Assembly: GCA_021297985.1 (NCBI GenBank)
Contig: JAJTGU010000222.1
Location: 1-44,648, forward strand
From: Rubrivivax sp.
Lineage (GTDB): Bacteria > Pseudomonadota > Gammaproteobacteria > Burkholderiales > Burkholderiaceae_C
DNA length: 44,648 nt
Direction of reading: 5' to 3'
The translations under genes and the position numbers were made by a program. Under the pieces are notes generated by a model. The model was not told the DNA's origin. It saw only the letters and a list, made by a program, of their open reading frames with translations, and did no database searches. Shown here in pieces: positions 7,352-16,403 of the stretch (the stretch's first letter is position 1; every line of letters starts with the position of its first letter).

Positions 7352-8118
7352 GGTACGGCCACGGGCTTGAACGGCGACAAGTGCACCTCGCTGGCGAGGT
7401 AGGCCTCGATCTCGCGCTGCTGGGCGGCGGGGTCCTCGCTCGGCGCAAAGCGCCGGCCAAGGCGGACCGTGAACACCGCCGGCAGCCGCGGCAGCCGCCA
7501 GGCCGGCCAACCCTTGCCGAGGTAGGGCGAGTCGGTGTCGATGATGACCGTCTGGATCGGCACGCCGGCGCGCGACGCGATCAGCGACATGGCCGAGTGG
7601 CAGGGGTTCAGCGGCCAGCGCGTCGTGCGCGTCCCTTCCGGAAACAACACCAGCTGGCCCCCGGCCTGCAGATCCTCGACCGCACGCTTGACCATGCTGA
7701 AGGTCGCGTCGTTGCGGATGTAGCGGGCCAGACGCACCGCAGCGCCGAGCAGCGGGTTGTTCACGAGGTTGGCCTTCATGATGCAGGCCGCCCGCGGGAG
7801 CCGCGCCACCAGCATCACCGCGTCGAGCATGCTCGGGTGGTTGGCGACGACGATCAGGCCACGCTCTTCGCGCAGCACATCCAGTGATTGGGCGTGCAGT
7901 TGCAGCATCCGGGTGGCGCCGGTCATCAACCAGAAGAGCCCGTACCCGCGCGAGATCGCGGCGCGGCCCACGACAAGCCCACGGGCCCGCGGCAGCAGCG
8001 GGTACAGCAGTGCCGCCAGCGCGTTCCAGAGCAGCGAGCCGATCAGCAGCGACAGCAGCAGTGCCATCAACGCGGGCCATGCGACAGCACGGACCAGAGG
8101 GTGGTTCCAGAGTTTCAA
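7348..8118 (-). CDS. Lysophospholipid-type acyltransferase (PlsC family), aryl-polyene-associated
   Basis: The gene encodes 256 aa from an ATG overlapping the chorismatase stop (ATGA). Two N-terminal hydrophobic segments (AVAWPALMALLLSLLIG and WNALAALLYPLL) precede the acyltransferase domain. The catalytic H(X4)D motif is NHPSMLD at about residue 95, and the substrate-binding FPEGTRT motif follows at about residue 160. These are the hallmarks of PlsC/LpxL-like inner-membrane acyltransferases. Its own stop overlaps the TTG start of the GT2. In the Xanthomonas pigment and aryl-polyene loci an enzyme of this type is thought to attach the polyene acyl chain to its lipid anchor. That is the best inference here, although general phospholipid metabolism cannot be ruled out from the domain alone. 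Confidence 0.88.
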   Translation of the reverse strand: MKLWNHPLVRAVAWPALMALLLSLLIGSLLWNALAALLYPLLPRARGLVVGRAAISRGYGLFWLMTGATRMLQLHAQSLDVLREERGLIVVANHPSMLDAVMLVARLPRAACIMKANLVNNPLLGAAVRLARYIRNDATFSMVKRAVEDLQAGGQLVLFPEGTRTTRWPLNPCHSAMSLIASRAGVPIQTVIIDTDSPYLGKGWPAWRLPRLPAVFTVRLGRRFAPSEDPAAQQREIEAYLASEVHLSPFKPVAVP

Positions 8119-9179
8119 GCCGCGACCCCCGCGGCGGTGGCGGGGACCGGCATCGGATCGAGGTGGCCTTCGATCTCGACCAGCAGTTCACGGCGGCAGA
8201 CATCGGCCCGCAGGTACACCGCGCGCCGGGCCGCCGGCTCGCCCCAGGCCGTGGCCAGCTCGTCCTGCACTGCCGCCAGGTCGCGGGCGTGGCGCACGTA
8301 GACGGTGGCCTCCAGCTCACGGGCGTGGCGGCCGGCCAAGGCTGGCCGTTGGCGTGCCGCTTGTGCCAGCACCGCGTCCAGGTTGGCCAGCGTCTCACGC
8401 GTCTGGGCTCGCACGTCGCCCGGGTGGCAGGACCCGTGGCCGACGATGCTCGCGGTGCCCGAGACCATCAGCGTGGACCGGTCGGGCTCGAAGTCGACCA
8501 GGCTGGCGCGCGAAAACGTCGGTGCCTTCGGCCCGTATTGACCCGGGTAGCGCCAGGCCGGCACCTGGCGCGGGTTGTCGACCGCCTCCGTGGGGACCGC
8601 CCCGGCAATGAAGCGCAGGCTCAGGACGTCGCCGTCCACCCCCAGGGCACAGGCCGCCGGCGACCCGGCAAAGGCGTCGTGACCCTCGGCAATGAACGCG
8701 GCCTGGCGGCCGATGTTGAACTGCCGGTAGCGCTCGCTGGCTTCGGACGGGGCATCCAACGCAGCCGCGTCGTCGTCGTGGATGGCGGGCAGATAGTTCC
8801 AGACCCGCAGCAGGCGGGGCACACCGGCGTCACGCAGGCTGGCAAAGACGTCGGCATAGGCGGCGCGCGCCAGGTCGGCCAGCGGCCTGCCGCCGCAGAC
8901 CTGATCCAGGGCACCAAAACACAGCCCCCCGGCGGCGCGCCAGTGCACGCCACCCCGGCGACCTTCGCGCAGCGGACCGGCCGCCCACAGGCCATCCCGT
9001 GCCGCCTGGGCCATGGCCGGAGCCAGCAGCGCCGCCGGCGGACGCCCAGGGCAAGGGCCAGGGCCGGAGCCGGCCGACCAGTCGAGTTCGCCCAGGCAGT
9101 TGCCCTCAGGCGCTTCGCTCGTCGAAGCGGCGCCGCCGACGCGCCGCCACGGTGGGGAGATGAAAACGGAGCGAAGCAT
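8115..9179 (-). CDS. Chorismatase of the FkbO/Hyg5/XanB2 family
   Basis: The gene encodes 354 aa from the ATG at 9179. Recognisable family features run along the protein: LLRVWNYLPAIHDDD, ERYRQFNIGRQAAF, SGTASIVGHGSCHPGDV at about residue 235, TRETLANLD, VYVRHARDL, and the C-terminal CRRELLVEIEG, whose Glu lies where I recall the catalytic acid in FkbO/Hyg5. Chorismatases convert chorismate to pyruvate plus a dihydroxycyclohexadiene acid or 3-/4-hydroxybenzoate. XanB2 of Xanthomonas makes 3- and 4-hydroxybenzoate for xanthomonadin and coenzyme Q. The operon continues with an acyltransferase, a GT2 and a CoA-transferase, and an ACP plus ketosynthase lie divergently, so supplying an aromatic starter for an aryl polyene is the natural role. 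Which hydroxybenzoate is made cannot be read with certainty. Older annotations of this family as pteridine-dependent deoxygenase are misleading. Confidence 0.88.
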   Translation of the reverse strand: MLRSVFISPPWRRVGGAASTSEAPEGNCLGELDWSAGSGPGPCPGRPPAALLAPAMAQAARDGLWAAGPLREGRRGGVHWRAAGGLCFGALDQVCGGRPLADLARAAYADVFASLRDAGVPRLLRVWNYLPAIHDDDAAALDAPSEASERYRQFNIGRQAAFIAEGHDAFAGSPAACALGVDGDVLSLRFIAGAVPTEAVDNPRQVPAWRYPGQYGPKAPTFSRASLVDFEPDRSTLMVSGTASIVGHGSCHPGDVRAQTRETLANLDAVLAQAARQRPALAGRHARELEATVYVRHARDLAAVQDELATAWGEPAARRAVYLRADVCRRELLVEIEGHLDPMPVPATAAGVAA

Positions 9180-9202
9180 CCTGAGCGGGCGAAAAGCCGC
9201 GA

Positions 9203-9230
9203 ATTATGTCGGCTGCGTGCCTCACGTCGA
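9203..9230 (-). promoter_or_regulatory. Candidate sigma-70 promoter for the chorismatase operon
   Basis: On the minus strand a -35-like TCGACG (9230-9225, 4/6) is followed after 16 bp by a -10-like CATAAT (9208-9203, 5/6). It points towards the chorismatase ATG at 9179. This is the best match in the 203-bp divergent intergenic region. Confidence 0.4.
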
Positions 9231-9232
9231 CT

Positions 9233-9246
9233 GGAGAGACCTCTCC
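9233..9246. repeat. Short inverted repeat in the divergent intergenic region
   Basis: GGAGAG-AC-CTCTCC has 6-bp perfect arms and a 2-bp centre. It lies between the divergent chorismatase and ACP genes, just upstream of the chorismatase -35. It could be an operator for both directions; no regulator gene is next to it. Confidence 0.35.
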
Positions 9247-9382
9247 CAAATCGGTCACGTTGCGATCCGGTCAGGCCGTGTCTCTTGCCGCTTCCCGCCG
9301 GGGTCGGACGGCTATGATCGCGGGCCGGTTTTCAGCCTCTCTTCCCACCCAGGCCTACCGCCTCGACCCACCCGACCGACCC

Positions 9383-9625
9383 ATGAGCGCGCTCGAAGAA
9401 ATCCAAGCCCTGGTCCACAAGAAGTACGGCGTGGATCCGGCGACGCTGGACCCCAACGCCTCGATGCGCGAAGCCGGCATCGACTCGCTGACCCTGGTCG
9501 AGATCCTGTTCGCGGTCGAGGATCACTTCGGCATTTCGGTGCCCGAGAAGTACAACGCCATCGACACGATGGCCGAGCTGGCGGCGGCGGTCGAAGAGCT
9601 GCGCGCCGAAAAGCTGGCGGCCTGA
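9383..9625 (+). CDS. Acyl carrier protein, aryl-polyene/xanthomonadin-type
   Basis: The gene encodes 80 aa from the ATG at 9383. The longer track ORF from 9206 has an upstream part that looks non-coding. The compact acidic four-helix ACP is recognisable, with the phosphopantetheine attachment serine in EAGIDSLTLVEILFAVEDHF at about residue 37 (GIDSL). The isoelectric character is acidic, as usual. It would carry growing acyl chains for the ketosynthase encoded 29 bp downstream. A second ACP next to a chorismatase operon, rather than the acpP of the fab cluster, points to a dedicated polyene pathway. No Shine-Dalgarno sequence is obvious. A TATGAT hexamer at 9313-9318 may be part of the promoter, but no well-spaced -35 is seen. 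Confidence 0.92.
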   Translation: MSALEEIQALVHKKYGVDPATLDPNASMREAGIDSLTLVEILFAVEDHFGISVPEKYNAIDTMAELAAAVEELRAEKLAA

Positions 9626-9654
9626 GCCTGCGACGTCGCGCCGATGACCCGCCA

Positions 9655-10896
9655 ATGACCCGCCGGGTAGCCGTCACCGGCCTCGGGGTCGTGTCGCCCC
9701 ACGGCGACGACACCGACACGATGTTCGCGGCGTTGATGCGCGCCGAATCGGCCGTGCGGCCGGTGTTCCCCGATCTGCCCAAGGCCGCCGCGGCGGCCTG
9801 TGTGGCCTTCGACGAATCGCGCTGGTTCAGCAAGCTGCAACTGGCCGGTGTCGACCGCGTGAGCCAGATCGCCGTCGCCGCAGCCGACCTGGCCCTGAAC
9901 CAGACCGGGCTCCCACGCAGCGCGGCCATCGACCGCACCCGGGTCGGCGTGTTTGCCGGCTGCGGGATGGGTGGCGCCGCCGCGCTCGAGGCGGCCTACC
10001 AGGCCAGTACCAAGGCCGGATCGGGCCCGGTACGGATCCCGCCATTGACGATCCCGGCCTTCATGCCGAACGCACCCGCAGCCCATGTGGCGATGCGCCA
10101 GGGCGTGCTGGGGCCGGTCATCACCTACTCGGTGGCCTGCGCCTCGGCCGCCGTGGCCATCGGCGAGGCCGCCAAGGCGATCCGCGCCGGCGAGATCGAC
10201 ATCGCCATCGCGGGTGGCAGCGAAGCGCTGATCGTGCCCGGCGTCGTCCAGGCCTGGCAGGCGATGCAGACGCTGGGGCAGTTCGAGCCGGGCAACGCCG
10301 AGTCGGCCGCACGCGCCTGCAAGCCCTTTGCCGCCGACCGCAGCGGCTTTGTGCTTGGCGAGGGCGCGGCCTTCCTGGTGCTGGAGTCCGAAGACTTCGC
10401 CCGCGGCCGCGGAGCCTCCATCCACGCCATGCTCGCGGGCGCCGGTCTGTCGTGCGATGCCACCCACCTGACCAAGCCCGACTCCCCCGGCCAGCAGCGC
10501 GCCTTGCGCGCGGCCTTGGCCCAGGCGGGCCTGGTGCCGGCCGACATCGGCTACTGCAATGCCCACGGCACCGCGACGCGGATCGGCGACGTCGTCGAAT
10601 GGGAGGCCCTGGCAGCGGTCTTCGGCCCGGCCCTGGCCGACCTGCATGTCAGTTCGACCAAGGCCCTTCACGGTCACCTGCTCGGCGCCACGGGCGCGCT
10701 CGAGGCCGCAATCACCGTCCTGGCCTTGCGCCATGGCCAGTTGCCACCCAACGCCCACTGCGAGCAGCCCGACCCGGCCTGCCCGCTGAATCTCGTCCCC
10801 GGCAGCGGCATGCAGGCGCCGGGACTGCGCGCCACGATGAGCAACTCGTTCGCCTTTGGCGGCACCAATTCGGTCCTGGTGTTCGTCCGCGACTGA
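9655..10896 (+). CDS. Beta-ketoacyl-ACP synthase, FabF-like, aryl-polyene-associated
   Basis: The gene encodes 413 aa from the ATG of MTRRVAVTGLGVVSPHG at 9655; an out-of-frame ATG lies 11 bp earlier. The complete catalytic triad of condensing enzymes is visible: the Cys in SVACASAAVAIGEA, the His in NAHGTATRIGD and the His in KALHGHLLGATGALEA. The ending (SNSFAFGGTNSVLVF) is typical. It would elongate ACP-bound acyl chains with malonyl-ACP in the cytosol. Pairing with a private ACP and facing a chorismatase operon suggests a polyene KS rather than primary FabF. Aryl-polyene KSs work as heterodimers with a chain-length factor, and no second KS, ketoreductase or dehydratase is in this window. 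The partners would have to lie left of the window or elsewhere. Confidence 0.9.
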   Translation: MTRRVAVTGLGVVSPHGDDTDTMFAALMRAESAVRPVFPDLPKAAAAACVAFDESRWFSKLQLAGVDRVSQIAVAAADLALNQTGLPRSAAIDRTRVGVFAGCGMGGAAALEAAYQASTKAGSGPVRIPPLTIPAFMPNAPAAHVAMRQGVLGPVITYSVACASAAVAIGEAAKAIRAGEIDIAIAGGSEALIVPGVVQAWQAMQTLGQFEPGNAESAARACKPFAADRSGFVLGEGAAFLVLESEDFARGRGASIHAMLAGAGLSCDATHLTKPDSPGQQRALRAALAQAGLVPADIGYCNAHGTATRIGDVVEWEALAAVFGPALADLHVSSTKALHGHLLGATGALEAAITVLALRHGQLPPNAHCEQPDPACPLNLVPGSGMQAPGLRATMSNSFAFGGTNSVLVFVRD

Positions 10897-10956
10897 GCCC
10901 CGTCGGCAGGGCCGCGAGCGGGCCGCCCAGGTGCGGCCGATACACTCGGCCGCGCC

Positions 10957-12750
<1,794 letters not shown>

Positions 12751-12889
12751 ACCCCGTTGGCGCCCGGGGCCAGCCGGTGCCGCCGCGAGTAAAGATCTGC
12801 ACGGCCCTTGCCGACCAGGGCCGGAACGGCGCATGCTGGAGCCTGTGCGCCCCATCCTGGCGCCGGCTCGACATTCTCAGGAGGTCGCC

Positions 12890-13429
12890 ATGAACAAGCT
12901 CCGTACCCTTTGGCAGAACCTGATCGCGCTCGCGGTCGCCACCCTGGCGTCGTCCGCCGCCCTGGTCATGGCGACCCATGCCCATGGCGCCGGCGCCGTG
13001 AAGGTTCAGTTCATCGAATCCGAGAAGTTCGCCGACGCCGGCGAGACCGCCTACGACCGCGAGCGCCACCTGCGATCGCTGCGTGAACACATGGTGGCGA
13101 CCTGGTCCTCGCGCCTGCCCGATGGGCAGACGCTGGAGCTTGAGGTGCTTGAGCTCGACCTGGCAGGCATCGTCTGGCCCGGCAGCGCACGCGACATGCG
13201 GATCGTCAGCGGCCGTGCCGACGCCCCGTCGGCCACCTTGCGCTGGAGCCTGAAGACCGGCGACGGACGTGTGCTGCAATCGGGCACCGGTCGCATCGTC
13301 GACCTTGCCTATTTCGACACCGCAGCATGGCTTCATCGCAACCCGGGCGACCTGCCCTACGAAAAGCGACTTCTGGACCGCTGGTTCTCCAGCCAGATCG
13401 CCACCACCGGTACCGCCGCGCCGCGCTGA
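12890..13429 (+). CDS. DUF3016 domain secreted protein
   Basis: The gene encodes 179 aa from the ATG at 12890, chosen because AGGAGG lies 6 bp upstream. The track start at 12833 has no such site. An N-terminal signal peptide (KLRTLWQNLIALAVATLASSAA, ending near HAHGAGA) is followed by the DUF3016 pattern: VKVQFIESEKFADAGE, the charged DRERHLRSLREHM, LELEVLELDLAGI and a final YEKRLLDRWF. DUF3016 proteins are small, presumably periplasmic, of unknown function. The 3' end overlaps the FKBP reading frame by about 100 bp if the only upstream ATG of that gene is used, so the two may be translationally linked. Confidence 0.85.
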   Translation: MNKLRTLWQNLIALAVATLASSAALVMATHAHGAGAVKVQFIESEKFADAGETAYDRERHLRSLREHMVATWSSRLPDGQTLELEVLELDLAGIVWPGSARDMRIVSGRADAPSATLRWSLKTGDGRVLQSGTGRIVDLAYFDTAAWLHRNPGDLPYEKRLLDRWFSSQIATTGTAAPR

Positions 13430-13929
13430 GCACAGCGCTGGTCGCGACCGTTCTTGCGGCGGCGGCAACGCTGCTGCCGGCAAGCCCGGCCCGGGCCCAG
13501 GCGGTGGTTGCCGCCTCAGCGTCGGCGCCGCTGCCCCCGTCCATCGAAGACCTGCTGCAACGCGCCGCCGCCGAACCGGGCGCCGAGCGCACCGAGTCCG
13601 GCATGGTCTACCGCGTGCTGAAGGCTGGCGGCGGGGCCTCTCCGGGAGGTCCGAACGACACCGTGCGGGTGCACTACCGCGGCACCTTTCCGGACGGGCG
13701 CGAGTTCGACAGCTCGCACAAGCGCGGCCAGCCGGCGATGTTCCGCCTGAACCGCGTGATCAAGTGCTGGACCGAAGGCGTGCAGAAGATGAAGGTCGGT
13801 GGCCGCGCCAAGCTGACCTGCCCACCCAACCTGGCCTATGGCGAGCGCAATGTCGGCGACGGGTTGATTCCGCCCGGCTCGACCCTGGTCTTCGAGGTCG
13901 AACTGCTGGGCGTTCTGCCGACGCCCTGA
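13327..13929 (+). CDS. FKBP-type peptidyl-prolyl cis-trans isomerase, exported
   Basis: The ORF encodes 200 aa from the only in-frame ATG (13327). The FKBP domain occupies the last ~110 residues: SGMVYRVLKAGGG, VRVHYRGTFPDGREFDSS, IKCWTEGVQKMKVGGRAKL, and the hallmark CPPNLAYGER followed by IPPGSTLVFEVELL. Before it is a hydrophobic export segment (LSTALVATVLAAAATLLPASPARA) with an Arg-rich n-region, predicting a periplasmic protein that speeds prolyl isomerisation during folding. The start is unclear. Using 13327 gives about 33 residues before the hydrophobic core and a 103-bp overlap with the DUF3016 gene. The only nearer alternatives in frame are CTG codons, one exactly overlapping the DUF3016 stop (CTGA at 13426). 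Function is secure, start is not. Confidence 0.88.
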   Translation: MASSQPGRPALRKATSGPLVLQPDRHHRYRRAALSTALVATVLAAAATLLPASPARAQAVVAASASAPLPPSIEDLLQRAAAEPGAERTESGMVYRVLKAGGGASPGGPNDTVRVHYRGTFPDGREFDSSHKRGQPAMFRLNRVIKCWTEGVQKMKVGGRAKLTCPPNLAYGERNVGDGLIPPGSTLVFEVELLGVLPTP

Positions 13930-13945
13930 AGCCGGCCGTGCCCGG

Positions 13946-14866
13946 TCAGGCGGGCGGCGACGACCGACGCAACCGCTGCACCGCGGTCACCAGCAGAAGC
14001 ACCACGATCCCGGCCAGCACGCCGACCCCGGCCTCGGCCAGGGTCGACGCCAGCCACTGAACGGCCCCGGTCAAGCCGCCCATCAGGGTTTCGATGCCAT
14101 GGTGCAGTGCCGGCCAGCCATGGACCAGGATGCCGCCGCCGACCATGAACATGGCCGCGGTACCGGCCACGCTCAGGGCCTTCATCAGCCAGGGCGCCAG
14201 GCGCAGCAGGCCCCGACCCAAGGCCTGCAGCACGGCATGCCTGGTGCGACTGAGCCAGAGGCCGAAGTCGTCGAGCTTGACGATGCCGGCGACCAGACCG
14301 TAGACCCCGACCGTCATCGCGACCGCGATGCCCACCAGCACGGCAACCTGGGTGCCGAAGGCCTGGCCATCGACGGTACCCAGCGTGATCGCGATGATTT
14401 CGGCCGACAGGATGAAGTCGGTCCGGACCGCACCCTTGATCTTGTCGCGTTCGAACTGCGCCAGGTCCACCGTCGGGTCGACCAGCGCCTGGGTCAGGTC
14501 GGCACGGTGCTGGGCTTCCTCGTCCTTGCTGTGCAGGAATCGATGGGCAAGCTTCTCGGCCCCTTCGTAGCACAGGAAGGCGCCACCGAGCATCAGCAGC
14601 GGCTTGATCAGCCAGGGCGCAAACGCGCTGATCGCCAGAGCCGCGGGCACCAGGATGGCCTTGTTGAGCATCGAGCCCTTGGCCACCGCCCAGACCACCG
14701 GAATCTCGCGCTCGGCCTTGACGCCGGCGACCTGCTGGGCATTGAGTGCGAGGTCGTCACCCAGCACCCCGGCGGTCTTCTTGGCCGCCACCTTGGAGAG
14801 GATGGCCACGTCGTCGAGGACGGTGGCGATGTCGTCGATCAGAGCCAGCAGAGAGGAAGCAGCCAT
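13946..14866 (-). CDS. DUF808 (YedI-like) inner-membrane protein
   Basis: The gene encodes 306 aa and converges on the FKBP gene with 16 bp between stops. The N-terminal [18 protein letters not shown] and the following [22 protein letters not shown] are characteristic of DUF808/YedI. Several hydrophobic helices follow, including the [17 protein letters not shown] segment, [21 protein letters not shown], and C-terminal helices around [19 protein letters not shown]. It should be a polytopic cytoplasmic-membrane protein. No biochemical function is established for the family that I know of. It stands alone, with no operon partners on its strand other than the small gene starting about 300 bp upstream. 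Confidence 0.9.
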   Translation of the reverse strand: MAASSLLALIDDIATVLDDVAILSKVAAKKTAGVLGDDLALNAQQVAGVKAEREIPVVWAVAKGSMLNKAILVPAALAISAFAPWLIKPLLMLGGAFLCYEGAEKLAHRFLHSKDEEAQHRADLTQALVDPTVDLAQFERDKIKGAVRTDFILSAEIIAITLGTVDGQAFGTQVAVLVGIAVAMTVGVYGLVAGIVKLDDFGLWLSRTRHAVLQALGRGLLRLAPWLMKALSVAGTAAMFMVGGGILVHGWPALHHGIETLMGGLTGAVQWLASTLAEAGVGVLAGIVVLLLVTAVQRLRRSSPPA

Positions 14867-14935
14867 GGCGCCGGATTGTCCACGGCGCCAGGGGACAAAG
14901 GTCGGGGACGCGTCAGGTCGACGTGCGAGCCCCGA

Positions 14936-15166
14936 TCAGCAGCACACCTGGCGCACGACGGCCGGCATCGCGAACTCGCGGCCGACCACAGCGCGGGCAT
15001 AGAGATAGTTCTGCAAGGCCCGCGGCGCGAGATGGTCCATCACGACCCGCCCGAACTCGTCGCACGGGAAAGCAAGCGCGCGACCGGGGTTGAACAGCGA
15101 CTCGAACCGCAACTCGAAGCCCGGCTCTGCGGCGGCCGGGAGGGCAAGCGACATGGGCGTGGACAT
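14936..15166 (-). CDS. Small conserved hypothetical protein
   Basis: The gene encodes 76 aa if it begins at MSTPMSLALPAA (15166). The track ORF begins 14 codons earlier and that start is also possible. The composition is ordinary, with no signal peptide or membrane helix, and the text has a protein-like pattern (GFELRFESLFNPGRALAF, then MDHLAPRALQNYLYARAVV). It looks like a small Burkholderiales protein of unknown function, but I cannot name a family. Third positions are G/C-rich like its neighbours, which supports coding. Confidence 0.6.
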   Translation of the reverse strand: MSTPMSLALPAAAEPGFELRFESLFNPGRALAFPCDEFGRVVMDHLAPRALQNYLYARAVVGREFAMPAVVRQVCC

Positions 15167-15209
15167 GGTGGCAGGACGAAGCAGAGTGACGTGACCCGAG
15201 AACGCCACT

Positions 15210-15235
15210 GTGCGCCGGTCGGTTCACCGGCGCAC
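15210..15235 (-). terminator. Strong stem-loop, terminator-like, downstream of the SGNH hydrolase gene
   Basis: A perfect 10-bp stem (GTGCGCCGGT / ACCGGCGCAC) encloses a 6-nt loop. It lies 82 nt beyond the hydrolase stop and before the small hypothetical gene on the same strand. No T run follows, so it may act as an mRNA 3'-end stabiliser or a weak or Rho-assisted terminator. Confidence 0.4.
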
Positions 15236-15316
15236 GTGGAAGCCCGCCAAGGAGCGGGTCGGATCGTGTCGAATTGGCGCGTCAGCGGCTTTCCGACAGA
15301 CGGCCGTCCTCTGCCT

Positions 15317-16264
15317 TCAGGAGGCCCGGCGGCGCGCGACGGCACCCACGGCCAGCAGGCCCAGGGCCATCAGGCCGTAGGTTGCCGGCTCGGGCACCAC
15401 GGCCACCGCGGCCGCACCGACCAGGGCATGCGCACGCGCCGACGGGTGCAGCGCGTCTGAGAACTGCGACACGTTGCACGAAATGCCGAACGAGCCCTGG
15501 AAGGTGCCACAAGGCGTGAACACGTTGGTGATGCCGTAGACCGCACCGCCGTTGTTCAGCGCATCGTTGCGGATCATGTTCCCCAGGCCGGCCAGGTCGA
15601 GGAAGCTCACGGTCATGCCCAGGTTCTGGGCATGGGTGACGACCCCGCCGATGCGGGCATTGAACTCGTTGGTGGCCTGAGTCGACACGGCCACCAGTCC
15701 CAGGCCGAGGGCTTCGGGCGTCTGGCCGAGATCCGGCAGGTTGGCCAGCAGCACGTTCTTGGCGCCCTTGGCCGCCAGCAGGCCCACCGCCGCCTTCAGG
15801 TTGTTGGTGGCGGCAATCGCCACATCGTCGATCAGATCCGGGTTGCCGCTGCGGGCGTCGCGCATGTCGTTGCCACCGGCGACGACCACGTAGAGCGCAT
15901 TCGGATCGGCTGCCGGGATGGCACCGGTGAAGCCACCCACCTGGGCCAGCAGGCTCGGGATCGATCCCCCGGCGGTGCGCGCGCCGCCCCAGGCGAAGTT
16001 GTTGCCGCCCAGCAGGCTGGCCGTGGAAGCGCCGGCGTGGCCGATCCCGGCGGCCAGGTACTCGACCCAGACCGGGCCGTCGGAGAAGCGACCGTTGAAG
16101 TACGGCGCGCCCGGCGTTGTGAAGCCCGTCGCGGCGTAGATGTTGCCGGTGTCCGAGAGGCTGTCGCCAAAGAAGTAGGCGTTGCTGAACGCGTGGGCGC
16201 CGGTGGACGCAAAAGCGGCGGCCAGGGCGGTCGCGGCTAGGGATAGGCGGAAAGAGCGGGTCAT
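15317..16264 (-). CDS. Secreted SGNH/GDSL hydrolase with PEP-CTERM anchor
   Basis: The gene encodes 315 aa from MTRSFRLSLAATALAAAF at 16264; the 35 extra track residues upstream look non-coding. A signal peptide (cleavage near GAHA-F) leads into the esterase blocks: block I FGDSLSDTGN (catalytic Ser), block III VAGGNDMRD (Asn), and block V SDALHPSARAH (Asp and His). This is the layout of type-II GDSL lipases and esterases. The C-terminus is a PEP-CTERM sorting signal: VPEPATYGLMALGLLAVGAVARRR, that is, motif, hydrophobic helix and basic tail. An exosortase (XrtA/EpsH), not in this window, would process it for surface or exopolysaccharide-associated display. A role in deacylating an extracellular polymer or lipid is plausible but not shown. 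Confidence 0.92.
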   Translation of the reverse strand: MTRSFRLSLAATALAAAFASTGAHAFSNAYFFGDSLSDTGNIYAATGFTTPGAPYFNGRFSDGPVWVEYLAAGIGHAGASTASLLGGNNFAWGGARTAGGSIPSLLAQVGGFTGAIPAADPNALYVVVAGGNDMRDARSGNPDLIDDVAIAATNNLKAAVGLLAAKGAKNVLLANLPDLGQTPEALGLGLVAVSTQATNEFNARIGGVVTHAQNLGMTVSFLDLAGLGNMIRNDALNNGGAVYGITNVFTPCGTFQGSFGISCNVSQFSDALHPSARAHALVGAAAVAVVPEPATYGLMALGLLAVGAVARRRAS

Positions 16265-16361
16265 GTCGTGTCTCCAGCGGGCTCGTGTGTCAAGGCTTCG
16301 CCAAGTTATCACGCGCCGCCGGCGCCACGTGATGGGGACGACCCCGGTTTGGGCCGTACAC

Positions 16362-16377
16362 CCCCGCAACTGCGGGG
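16362..16377. terminator. GC-rich hairpin after the YgiQ gene
   Basis: CCCCGCAACTGCGGGG can form a 6- to 7-bp stem 27 bp beyond the YgiQ stop (minus strand). There is no U tract. It also lies upstream of the SGNH hydrolase gene. Confidence 0.4.
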
Positions 16378-16403
16378 CCTGCCAAGCCGTCGCAGGCGAC
16401 GTT

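Noticed and set aside
6572-8398. A 608-aa minus-strand ORF suggesting a fused protein ending in a glycosyltransferase
   Set aside because: Its first ~350 residues are a frame shadow of the chorismatase and acyltransferase genes. The real GT2 starts with a TTG overlapping the acyltransferase stop.
16265-16320. A sigma-54-like TTGGCGAAGCCTTGAC upstream of the SGNH hydrolase gene
   Set aside because: The spacing between the GG and the second element is wrong and the essential GC is AC, so it does not meet the -24/-12 rule.
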